53,322 nucleotides of DNA from an uncultured Chlamydiae bacterium. GTDB lineage: Bacteria; Chlamydiota; Chlamydiia; Chlamydiales; 2-12-FULL-49-11. Shown here in pieces: positions 15,869-24,566 of this stretch. How positions within the stretch are numbered: position 1 is the stretch's first letter; each line of letters starts with the position of its first letter. The stretch spans positions 1 through 53,322 of the forward strand of contig CALKUQ010000011.1 in the NCBI GenBank assembly GCA_937996705.1, in the 5' to 3' direction. A program made the translations under genes and the position numbers. The notes beneath the pieces are model-generated. The model saw only the letters and a list, made by a program, of their open reading frames with translations, was not told where the DNA came from and searched no databases.

Positions 15869-17377
15869 TTGAAAAAGCTGGTTTCATCTTTCGGAGTCGC
15901 TGTTTTAAGTTTTTCAGGTGTAGGACTATTTGCTGGGTCTGCCTCTTGGAATAGTGAAGGGGGAGGTGATTGGGGTAAAGAGGATAATTGGCTTCAAACA
16001 GCTGGGGTGAATACCATTTTCCCCAATGGGAAAGAGGATGTCGCCACCTTTCCTGCTTTTAGTCGGATGAACCCAGCAATCATCACATTGAATGGAACTT
16101 ATGATATAGGGACTCTCCGTTTTGATAGCGATAATAAGTATACCCTCAGCTCAGGAACTCTCAATGTCTATAAATCGATTTCGACTAATGGGGAACTTGA
16201 TATCAGTTCAAATCTTGTTTTAGAAAATAGTGTCGAGATCATCGCGAATGGAAATTGCGTGATTACCGGAAATATTTCTGGCAAATGTGGTCTCATAAAA
16301 CAGGGGGCTGCAGATTTAACCCTATCTGGGAAAAATAGTTATGAAGGATCCACCCAGATTCAAAGTGGGTTATTTCAAGCAGGGGGTGAAGCTGTGTTTT
16401 CCCCAATTTCTGCAGTCGAAATTGCAAACACAACTGGGGTTGTTTTTAGTTTAAATAATTATAACAACCAAATAGGAAGTTTGAGTGGAGGGGGAAGATT
16501 AGGGGGAAATATTCTGTTAGGAAGCGCAACTCTTACTGTAGGGAATGATTCTGACACCCAATATGAGGGGGAAATTTTTGGAAAGGGTGGATTAGTAAAA
16601 GTGGGCGCTGGTAGTCTAACTCTTTGTGGCTTAAATACCTATTCAGGATCTACGGAGATTCAAGAGGGGGTTTTACAGGCAGGGTGTGAGGGAGCTTTCC
16701 CTCAAAAATCTACCTTAATTCTTGCTAATCGTATAGGAGCATCTTTTGATCTTGGAGGTTACAACCAAACAATTCCTATGGTGAAAGGGGGGGGGGTGTT
16801 AGGGGGAAATATTAACCTCGGAAGAGCGACCCTGACAATTGGGGATAAAAAGGATATGACGTTTTCAGGCAGTATCACAGGATGTGGTGGTATTGTTAAA
16901 CAGGGTTCTGGAATTCTTACCCTTGAGCGGATGAATACTTATACAGGCCCCACCTTAGTAAAAGAGGGGGTACTTAATATTACGGGAATGGTTCATTCAA
17001 ACGTAACTGTTACCGAAAAAAGTGTATTACAAGGATCGGGCCTTATCGTTGGAGATCTCATCAATTTTGGAGCTCTAAAAGCGGGAAGTGGGGCAGGCTC
17101 TTTGACAATTACAGGGAATCAGATTCAAAAAAGTGGATCTCTCCTTGAGATTAAACTTGATGGAGCAAAACCAGACAAGCTCATCATCCTGGGTGCCTTA
17201 ACAATAGAAGAAAATGTCGAGCTGAATATCTCTCTCCCTCCAAGTGCTCCACCTGGAACTCTCTTTGAAATTGTCTCAGCAGGAGGGGGCATTCACGGAA
17301 CTTTTATAAAAATTAATCCCCCAAAACAGTGTATCGTAACAATGACTGCTCATACAATTGTCATTGAGAAGAAATAA
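15869..17377 (+). CDS. Secreted passenger-like protein with autotransporter beta-strand repeats, no barrel
   Basis: About 502 residues from TTG at 15869. That start is chosen because it gives a typical signal peptide (KKLVSSFGVAVLSFSGVGLFAG) and has GGGGG five bases upstream; a TTG at 15830 is the longer alternative. The mature part begins SASWNSEGGGDWGKEDNW, closely like the start of its neighbour. Autotransporter-associated repeats are clear: LIKQGAADLTLSGKNSYEG, LVKVGAGSLTLCGLNTYSG and IVKQGSGILTLERMNTYTG, each followed by T.I..G.L. The protein ends in a passenger-terminal-type domain (NVTVTEKSVLQGSGLI onward) and VIEKK, without a translocation barrel or a C-terminal aromatic. It may be an orphan passenger that uses the neighbour's barrel, a protein secreted otherwise, or a remnant of a once longer gene. 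It ends 15 bases before the next start. Confidence 0.85.
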   Translation: MKKLVSSFGVAVLSFSGVGLFAGSASWNSEGGGDWGKEDNWLQTAGVNTIFPNGKEDVATFPAFSRMNPAIITLNGTYDIGTLRFDSDNKYTLSSGTLNVYKSISTNGELDISSNLVLENSVEIIANGNCVITGNISGKCGLIKQGAADLTLSGKNSYEGSTQIQSGLFQAGGEAVFSPISAVEIANTTGVVFSLNNYNNQIGSLSGGGRLGGNILLGSATLTVGNDSDTQYEGEIFGKGGLVKVGAGSLTLCGLNTYSGSTEIQEGVLQAGCEGAFPQKSTLILANRIGASFDLGGYNQTIPMVKGGGVLGGNINLGRATLTIGDKKDMTFSGSITGCGGIVKQGSGILTLERMNTYTGPTLVKEGVLNITGMVHSNVTVTEKSVLQGSGLIVGDLINFGALKAGSGAGSLTITGNQIQKSGSLLEIKLDGAKPDKLIILGALTIEENVELNISLPPSAPPGTLFEIVSAGGGIHGTFIKINPPKQCIVTMTAHTIVIEKK

Positions 17378-17392
17378 CAGGCAGGAGCTTTT

Positions 17393-20300
17393 TTGCGTAT
17401 AAAAAGATACATTATTTCTTGCGGTCTCTTAGCTATCCAACTTTGCGCCGACCCAACTTGGAATGCTAATGCAGGCGGAGATTGGGGAAATCCAAGTAAT
17501 TGGACAGGTGGAGTGCCAAACTCAAGTTCAGCTACAGCAACCTTTCCTCAATTTGCCGCGCAGACTATTACTATTTCGGGGACCTCTTACAATGTTGGAA
17601 CATTAACATTTACGTCTTCAAATCTATATACTTTTTCAGGATCTTTCGGTTTGAATATTTTTTTAGCCATTAATTCGTCTAGTTTCGATCCAACATTTAG
17701 CTGTCCAATCCAATTAAGCGGGACCGTTTCTGTAACATCAGGAGTAGATGGAGTTGTTTTTTCAGGGGTAGTCAGCGGGAGTGGAGGTTTAATAGTGCCT
17801 GCTAGCATCGGGAATACCCTTAATTTGAGCGGTAGTTCAAATACCTATTCAGGGACAACAACGATCGGTGTGGGATCTGTATTAAATTCAACAGTAGCCA
17901 ATGGGTTATCGCCCTATTCACAGATAATAGTGAATGGTAGTTTAAATACAGCTGGATCTCAATCTATCCCAACGATTTCAGGCGCAGGAATTATAAATTT
18001 GGGTGCGGGATCGACTCTAACCCTTACGAATGCCGCCACTTCCTTTGAGGGAGCTATAAATGCTACAACAGGAGGGCTGGCGATTACAGGGGGAAATTTT
18101 AGCCTTAACAACACCACCCCAGGGCAGACTCAATATACAGGTCTTACAACCATTTCATCTTCTTCATCGGGCTCTCCTGCAATTTTAGTCGCGGTTAAAG
18201 CAGGTGTTCTTCCCGCTGCCTCTGATTTTGTTATAGGGGCTAATGGCTTTCTTCTCTTGCAAGCCGATAACACGATTAACAGTTTAAATGATTATTCTTC
18301 CTCAAGTTTAGGAGAGGTGAATCTAGAAGGGCACGCTCTTACCCTTGCGGGTAGCAGCGCCGACTTTTCTTATGCAGGTAGTATTAAATCGGTTACAAAT
18401 GGATGGAGCGTTGTTAAGCAAGGTTCAAACAATTTCACTTTTTCCAATCTCAATACTGCGCATCCTTCGGTTACAGGGACGCTAACAATTACTGGCGGTA
18501 CAGCAACTGCAAATTCAGGCGCTACATCTGTTGGAACCGCTGTTTCAGTCGCCTCAGGGGCAATTTTTAGCTTGGCTGGGAATACTACTATTGGAGGACT
18601 AAGTGGCGCAGGGGCTGTATCGCTTGGAGCAAACACACTAACAATTGGCGCAGGCAATGGAATTTTTAGCGGTACCATTCCCCCCTCTGGCGGAAATATT
18701 ACCGTAACAGGAGGCGCTTTAACTTTAAGTAATGCCACAGGAATTACTGTTGCCCCCCTTGTCATTACTGGGGGTAGTGTTACTTTGAGTGGCGCTAATA
18801 TGGTAGTTACAAGTCTATCAGGGACTGGGGGAACTCTTAGTCTTGGTGTAACTAATGCGACTATAGGGGTTCCTTTTGGAACAACAACAACTTATTCTGG
18901 TACAATTTCTGGGTCAGAATTGAATGTAGGTGTTTTTGATGTAGCCAGCGGAACCCTCATCCTAGCAGGAACTAATACTTATACCGGGGACACACATATT
19001 CCCAGTGGTATTTTGCAAGCGGGGAGTAATACTGCTTTGCCTTCAACGACTATTTTAGGTCCTTATGATTCAGGGGCAGCTTATGGGACATTTGCCTTGA
19101 GTAGTTATGATATTAGTGTAACTGGTTTAGCAGGAAGTGGAGGTTTAATAGATTTAGGAACTGGAACTTTGACCGTAGGGCCAGGGTCTCTCTCTGTAGA
19201 TCTTTCTATACAAGGTTCAGGTAACATTGTTTGGAATGGTGATGCTGAATGGGCGTATAATTCGGGATCTCCTACGACTAATTATACTGGAACAACAACT
19301 GTTAATGCAGCATTAACTTTAGCAGGTCCAAATACAAGTTCACCGGTCTCAACAATAATCCTTGGAGGTGGCGCAAATCTATTTTTGAGCGCTTCAAATA
19401 GTGTCCAGAATTTAAGTTCCTCCTCCACAACGGCTGCTGTGGGTCTTGGAGGTTATACGCTAACTCTTTATGGGCAATCTGGTGTTGTAAGTCAAGAGAC
19501 CTACTATGGCACATTTGGGGGAAGTTCTGGTTCTGCCTTGGTAGTCAATTTTCAAGAATCGGCTAACACTCTTACTTTAATGTCATCATCGGCAGGGCTT
19601 TCTGCAATCCCTGTTACAGTAAGTGGGGGGGGGCTAATTTTTGGAGCAAGTAATGGGATAGGATCTCTTGGAGGGTCGGGGGGAAGTGTGGGCCTCAATT
19701 CAGGGGTGGTCCTAACGATTAATGGGAGTGGAAGTTATGGAGGAAGTATTACGGGATCTGGTGGGGTCACATTAGCAAGTCCTGCTTCCCAAACTCTTAC
19801 AGGTTTAAATAATAATTTTACAGGAACAACAACTGTGAATTCAGGGGCAACTCTATCAGGTGGTGGACAGTCAAATACCCTCCCTTCTGCCTCTTTGATT
19901 CAGTTAGGAGGGGCACTCAATTTGGGCGGGCAAAATAATGCCATTTTAGATCTTGCAGGAGACGGAACAGTCAATTTAGGCTCAAATACGTTAACACTGA
20001 CTGATGCTGAAAGTACTTTTACTGGCTCGATTAGTGGTACCGGAGGTGTAGCGCTTACGGGTGGCAACTTTACCGTCAGCAGCACGTCAGGAAACTTAGC
20101 CTATTCAGGAAACACAACCATTTCGGGTACAACAGGGCAGTATACCGTCCTTGTTGTCGGAGTGGGAAATTCCCTTTCGACTGCTTCAATGGTCGATGTT
20201 GAGGCGTATGGCGCTTTAGATTTAAATCGGAATTCAGTTAGTGTTCAAAATTTGAAAGGGGATGGTCTGAGCCCCTCTTCAGGAAAGGTTCTATTAACAA

Positions 20301-23300
20301 ATCAGCAACTTACTTTATTAAATTCTCTAAACCAAAGCACCACTTTCGCGGGAAAGATTTCATCAGATATTGTTAATGACTCGACACCTACATTAACTCG
20401 AAATGGTGGGGGAACCTTAACTCTTTCTGGGGTTGAGAATGATTATTATGGGATAACTACAATCAATAATGCTGGAATTCTTTTGGCCGCTGCGGCTGGA
20501 GCTCTCTCTCCTAATTCTTCAATTGTTTTAACAGGTACAGCTCAGCTTACTAATAACGCTGCTAATACCATTGCTAATTTATCGTCTAGTGATACTGATA
20601 CAGGAACAAGTGTCAATTTAAGTAGCGATATACTAACAATTAGTGGGGGGGCTAATGGAAGTTTTGCAGGGACTATTACAGGAACAAGTCCCACTGGAGG
20701 TCTGGCTGTAACAAATCTTTCAAATTTAACTATCAAAGGTTCAAGCTCCTATTTGGGGCCAACAAGCGTTGATAATTCCTTTTTAACTGCAGGATCTTCA
20801 ACTGCTTTTTCCCCGAATTCACCTGTTACCCTTACTAATAGTGGTCAGCTTGCTTTGGGTACTAATTCCAATACAATTTTAAGCTTAACTGGTGATGCAA
20901 CGGCCCTTGTAAATTTAGGGACGGGCTCTGCAATATTGACTCTTGGGGATAGTACCCCCTCACTAACTTTTCCAGGATCAATATCAGGAACTGGAGGAAT
21001 TAATAAGCAAGGTGCAGGAACGGTTGTTTTAACAGGATCTAATAACGTAACCTATTCAGGTGGGACAGAAATTTCTGCAGGAACCTTACAAGCGGGGGCG
21101 TCAAGCGCTCTATCGCCTACCTCAAACATTACAATTGATGCAGGAGCAACTCTTGATATCTCCCCGGCAGGGGCAAATAATACGATAGGGGCTCTTAATA
21201 GCACAGCCCCGAATGCACACGTTACTCTAGGGGCAAATACCTTAACAATTGCAGGGGGGGCAGTGGCCTCCTCTTATGCAGGGACGATTTCAGGAGCAGG
21301 GGGTATTACAAATAGCGCGCTTGCGCTTACTTTAGTAACTCAAGGAAATGCTACGTATCAGGGGCCAACAAATATTAATGGGGGGAGTGTTGTAGCCGGG
21401 GCTCAAAATGCCCTTTCTCCTAGTTCAGGTGTGATCATGAATGGAACAGGGGCCACTTTGGATATTACAGCGGGCTCCAATACGATAGCCTATTTGTCTG
21501 GAACAGATACTTCGGCAACCGTCTCTTTAGTGGCAAGGACATTAACCCTTGCTGCAGATAATGCTAATTACCCATTTTATGGCCAAATTACCGGAAGTGG
21601 GGGGGCGCTTCAAAAACAGGGGACCGGGTTTTTAACTCTTTATAATACAGGAAATTCGTACTCAGGTACTACGACAATTACTAACGGGAGCTTAAGAGCG
21701 GGTGGCTCAGGTGTCTTTTCACCAGATTCCTCGGTTGTTCTTGGTCCAAATGGGAGTCTACATCTTAGAAGTAATAATAATGAGATAGCAAATTTAAGTG
21801 GGAGTGGGGCCGTCCATTTAGGCGGCGGAACTTTAAAATTAGGAAAAGATAACGCTCCTCAAACCTATTCAGGAACAATTGATTCGACAGATACAACTAT
21901 CAATTCGGGAGGGATTATTAAAGTAGGGGCAGGGATGTTTACCATCGCTGGAACTACAACCTATGGGGGAGAAACTGATATAGAGGGGGGTGGTATCACA
22001 GCTCAAGGGGCTAATGTATTATCGCCAAATTCCACTTTTTATTTAAATGGGGGGACCCTCACATTAGATGCAAATGACAACACAATTGGCTCTCTATACG
22101 GCTCTAGTAGCTTGAGCCTTGGAGGGGGAACTTTAACCTTTGGGGGGAATAACGACCCAGCGGCTAGCAGCTATTCAGGGGTAATTTCAGGAACAGGCAA
22201 TCTCATAAAAACAGGGACTCAGACCCTTGTCCTTAGCGGAAACAATACCTACACAGGAAATACAACAATTACTGGGGGAGGCGCCTTAAGTATTAGTATC
22301 GGTAATAATTTATCTCAACCAAACGATCATTTAATTTTTGATAATGGGACATTAACCTGTACAGGAACCACGTCGCTCAATTTATTTATAGACTTGAATG
22401 GAAAAGCAACAATTAATCTGGGTCCATCTAGTGAGCTTAATTTTGGGCTTGGTTTTAGCGGGCCTGGTAGTTTAACTGTAACAGGAAGTTCAGGTGCTAC
22501 AGTTGGTTTATATGGTTCGGGATATACATACAGTGGGCCGACATTAGTTGAATTTGTTAGTTTTGGTCCATATGAAGCGGGCTCAATGTCTCCGAATTCT
22601 GAAATAACGCTTCAATCAGGGGGTGTTTTATATTTCGACGTTGGTAGTTCGAGCTCTACAATTGCAAATCTTTTTGGAGATGCAACAGGACAAGTTCAGC
22701 TTAATACGAGCGTACTCACTTTAGGGAATTCTAATAATTCGACCTTTGATGGAACTATTACAGGAACAGCGCCCGCTGGGATTACAAAAGTGGGTTCTGG
22801 GGTTTTTAATTTGACTGGTTTGGGGGGGGCGAGCAGTTATGGTCCTACATTGATACAGGAGGGGACGTTTGCGTTTAACGGCGCTTGCACAACAGATGTG
22901 ACAGTGAGCCTTGGGGCTACACTGGGGGGAAGTGGCGCGATTACAGGAACTATTATCAATAACGGAACGGTAGCTCCAGGAAATAGTATTGGGACTTTAA
23001 ATATTATTGGGTCATTTACTCAAGCAGCTGGCTCTTCGTATCAAGTTGAAGTCTCTCCGACCCTCTCCGATTTAATCGCAACCACAGGATCGTTTACAAT
23101 AGCTCCAGGGGCAAATTTAAGTGTCGTCCCTTTAAGAGGCTACTACACACCCGGCGTCCAGTATACCGTTATTGAAGCAACTGGTGGACTAAGTGGAACC
23201 TTCACTAATATAATTGCAAGTGAACGAATTGCTGTTGAGACCGATTACACCCCAAACAACCTATATCTATATGTGACAGTGAAAAATTTTGTCGATTTGG

Positions 23301-24427
23301 TCTTGGGGGAGAATGCTAGAAATGTGGCAAATGTAATTGATGCTCTCAATTTAATTGATCCCCCCGAATGGAATTCTGTGTTAGATGGCCTTTTTGAATT
23401 GCCCTCAGCAGATGTCGAGCAGGCATTAAATCAGCTCGATCCAGCTCAGTTAAAAGGGCTCGCCATCATTCAGCAAAATAATGCAGTCCGCGTCCAAAAT
23501 GGGATTAATTTAAGGTTTCAGAATTTGCTTGATAAAACCAATTGCAGTGAGCTTGAATGCTGCAGAGAGAAGAGATCGCCATTTTACTTATGGGTGGACG
23601 GGTTTAATAGTAGACTTAGACAACCATCCAATTTCATCGATACAAATCCTCAAGTAGGCTACCACTCCAATACAGGGGGAGGGGTGATGGGCCTTGATTG
23701 TAATTTTCTTAAAACAGGATATGTGGGAGTTGTTGGAGGGGGAACTTACTCGGATGTTCAGTGGGTGAGTGGGCAAGGGAAAGGACACATCACAAGTGGC
23801 TATTTCGGCCTATACGGTTCTGTGATTGCGGAGAAGAGATTTGTTAATTTGTCGCTTCTCGGATCGACAAATAAGTATGGCGCTTTCCGAAATATTATTT
23901 ATCCGGGGATGGATGCAACTGCGATTAGTGAACATACAGGGCTCCAACTGCTTAGTCATATTGATGCGGGATTAAATTTTAGTTGTTATGGAGTTACGAT
24001 TCGACCTTTTGAGTCACTCGATTACATCATTCAACACGAAAATGCATTTCAAGAATACAACGCTGGCGTGCTAAACCTTGATGTTCAAAGTAATAATCCT
24101 CAAATAGTTAGAAATGAGCTTGGGGTAAATTTTGCAAAATGTGTAAATATTAATAAGCAGAGCAGACTCCTTGCCGATCTTAAATTGAGCTGGGTTAATG
24201 AGAGTCGCCTGAAAGGGACCTATTTTACTTCCAGTTTCATCAATTATGAAGATATGACCTTTATAACAGCAGGCTACTACCCCAATAGAAATTTCTTTGC
24301 CCCTGCAGCCACCCTTACCTTTAATTTCTTTCACGACTCTTCCTACATCACAGTCTCCTACGACGCCGAGATCGGTCATCACTACTTTGACCAGCGCACC
24401 TCTCTTCAGCTCGGCCTCCACTTTTAA
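17393..24427 (+). CDS. Giant autotransporter adhesin-like protein
   Basis: 2344 residues. TTG at 17393 follows AGGAG by five bases and gives a signal peptide (RIKRYIISCGLLAIQLCA). The passenger of about 2000 residues is Gly/Ser/Thr/Asn-rich and predicted beta-helix. I count at least fourteen copies of the Y.G.T.I repeat core, such as NTYTGDTHI, NSYSGTTTI, NTYTGNTTI and NATYQGPTNI. A linker helix region contains FELPSADVEQALNQLDPAQL, and then CSELECC. From about residue 2062 a ~283-residue outer-membrane barrel begins (FYLWVDGFNSRLRQ) and ends in QLGLHF, the terminal Phe expected for barrel assembly. This is type V secretion; the passenger would be displayed on the cell surface. Chlamydial Pmp proteins share this layout, but I do not see dense GGAI/FxxN tetrapeptides, so I class it as PATR-type rather than Pmp. 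It forms an operon with the shorter gene just upstream. Confidence 0.92.
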   Translation: MRIKRYIISCGLLAIQLCADPTWNANAGGDWGNPSNWTGGVPNSSSATATFPQFAAQTITISGTSYNVGTLTFTSSNLYTFSGSFGLNIFLAINSSSFDPTFSCPIQLSGTVSVTSGVDGVVFSGVVSGSGGLIVPASIGNTLNLSGSSNTYSGTTTIGVGSVLNSTVANGLSPYSQIIVNGSLNTAGSQSIPTISGAGIINLGAGSTLTLTNAATSFEGAINATTGGLAITGGNFSLNNTTPGQTQYTGLTTISSSSSGSPAILVAVKAGVLPAASDFVIGANGFLLLQADNTINSLNDYSSSSLGEVNLEGHALTLAGSSADFSYAGSIKSVTNGWSVVKQGSNNFTFSNLNTAHPSVTGTLTITGGTATANSGATSVGTAVSVASGAIFSLAGNTTIGGLSGAGAVSLGANTLTIGAGNGIFSGTIPPSGGNITVTGGALTLSNATGITVAPLVITGGSVTLSGANMVVTSLSGTGGTLSLGVTNATIGVPFGTTTTYSGTISGSELNVGVFDVASGTLILAGTNTYTGDTHIPSGILQAGSNTALPSTTILGPYDSGAAYGTFALSSYDISVTGLAGSGGLIDLGTGTLTVGPGSLSVDLSIQGSGNIVWNGDAEWAYNSGSPTTNYTGTTTVNAALTLAGPNTSSPVSTIILGGGANLFLSASNSVQNLSSSSTTAAVGLGGYTLTLYGQSGVVSQETYYGTFGGSSGSALVVNFQESANTLTLMSSSAGLSAIPVTVSGGGLIFGASNGIGSLGGSGGSVGLNSGVVLTINGSGSYGGSITGSGGVTLASPASQTLTGLNNNFTGTTTVNSGATLSGGGQSNTLPSASLIQLGGALNLGGQNNAILDLAGDGTVNLGSNTLTLTDAESTFTGSISGTGGVALTGGNFTVSSTSGNLAYSGNTTISGTTGQYTVLVVGVGNSLSTASMVDVEAYGALDLNRNSVSVQNLKGDGLSPSSGKVLLTNQQLTLLNSLNQSTTFAGKISSDIVNDSTPTLTRNGGGTLTLSGVENDYYGITTINNAGILLAAAAGALSPNSSIVLTGTAQLTNNAANTIANLSSSDTDTGTSVNLSSDILTISGGANGSFAGTITGTSPTGGLAVTNLSNLTIKGSSSYLGPTSVDNSFLTAGSSTAFSPNSPVTLTNSGQLALGTNSNTILSLTGDATALVNLGTGSAILTLGDSTPSLTFPGSISGTGGINKQGAGTVVLTGSNNVTYSGGTEISAGTLQAGASSALSPTSNITIDAGATLDISPAGANNTIGALNSTAPNAHVTLGANTLTIAGGAVASSYAGTISGAGGITNSALALTLVTQGNATYQGPTNINGGSVVAGAQNALSPSSGVIMNGTGATLDITAGSNTIAYLSGTDTSATVSLVARTLTLAADNANYPFYGQITGSGGALQKQGTGFLTLYNTGNSYSGTTTITNGSLRAGGSGVFSPDSSVVLGPNGSLHLRSNNNEIANLSGSGAVHLGGGTLKLGKDNAPQTYSGTIDSTDTTINSGGIIKVGAGMFTIAGTTTYGGETDIEGGGITAQGANVLSPNSTFYLNGGTLTLDANDNTIGSLYGSSSLSLGGGTLTFGGNNDPAASSYSGVISGTGNLIKTGTQTLVLSGNNTYTGNTTITGGGALSISIGNNLSQPNDHLIFDNGTLTCTGTTSLNLFIDLNGKATINLGPSSELNFGLGFSGPGSLTVTGSSGATVGLYGSGYTYSGPTLVEFVSFGPYEAGSMSPNSEITLQSGGVLYFDVGSSSSTIANLFGDATGQVQLNTSVLTLGNSNNSTFDGTITGTAPAGITKVGSGVFNLTGLGGASSYGPTLIQEGTFAFNGACTTDVTVSLGATLGGSGAITGTIINNGTVAPGNSIGTLNIIGSFTQAAGSSYQVEVSPTLSDLIATTGSFTIAPGANLSVVPLRGYYTPGVQYTVIEATGGLSGTFTNIIASERIAVETDYTPNNLYLYVTVKNFVDLVLGENARNVANVIDALNLIDPPEWNSVLDGLFELPSADVEQALNQLDPAQLKGLAIIQQNNAVRVQNGINLRFQNLLDKTNCSELECCREKRSPFYLWVDGFNSRLRQPSNFIDTNPQVGYHSNTGGGVMGLDCNFLKTGYVGVVGGGTYSDVQWVSGQGKGHITSGYFGLYGSVIAEKRFVNLSLLGSTNKYGAFRNIIYPGMDATAISEHTGLQLLSHIDAGLNFSCYGVTIRPFESLDYIIQHENAFQEYNAGVLNLDVQSNNPQIVRNELGVNFAKCVNINKQSRLLADLKLSWVNESRLKGTYFTSSFINYEDMTFITAGYYPNRNFFAPAATLTFNFFHDSSYITVSYDAEIGHHYFDQRTSLQLGLHF

Positions 24428-24451
24428 GAAGTCTATTGACTTATTGACTGC

Positions 24452-24476
24452 CCATCCTACGGACATGGCAGGATGG
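24452..24476. terminator. Hairpin between convergent genes
   Basis: A 7-bp perfect stem (CCATCCT/AGGATGG) with an 11-base loop lies between the convergent autotransporter and PBP genes. No T-run follows directly, so termination is only a guess from position. Confidence 0.3.
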
Positions 24477-24566
24477 ACAAAGAGTCTTTCCTAAACAGGT
24501 TCATAAGGTTTTACGCGTTGATTCTGAGTGCTTTAGTCTAATTAAATCTCTTTATAAATTTTTTGC

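Noticed and set aside
17340..17400. Frameshift splitting one autotransporter into two genes
   Set aside because: The first gene ends after a proper passenger-terminal domain, and the second has its own AGGAG site, start codon and signal peptide.
17587..20736. Several minus-strand open frames of 60-131 codons inside the giant autotransporter
   Set aside because: They are rich in Pro, Val and Ala, as expected from the reverse strand of Gly/Ser/Thr repeats, and have no ribosome-binding sites or domains.
15869..24427. Possible CRISPR array or satellite repeat
   Set aside because: Repetition is at protein level (beta-strand repeats) with diverged DNA and long open frames; there are no constant-length identical repeats with spacers.
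24071..24466. 131-codon minus-strand frame over the autotransporter barrel
   Set aside because: It is fully antisense to the conserved barrel and shows no protein-like domain or start signal.
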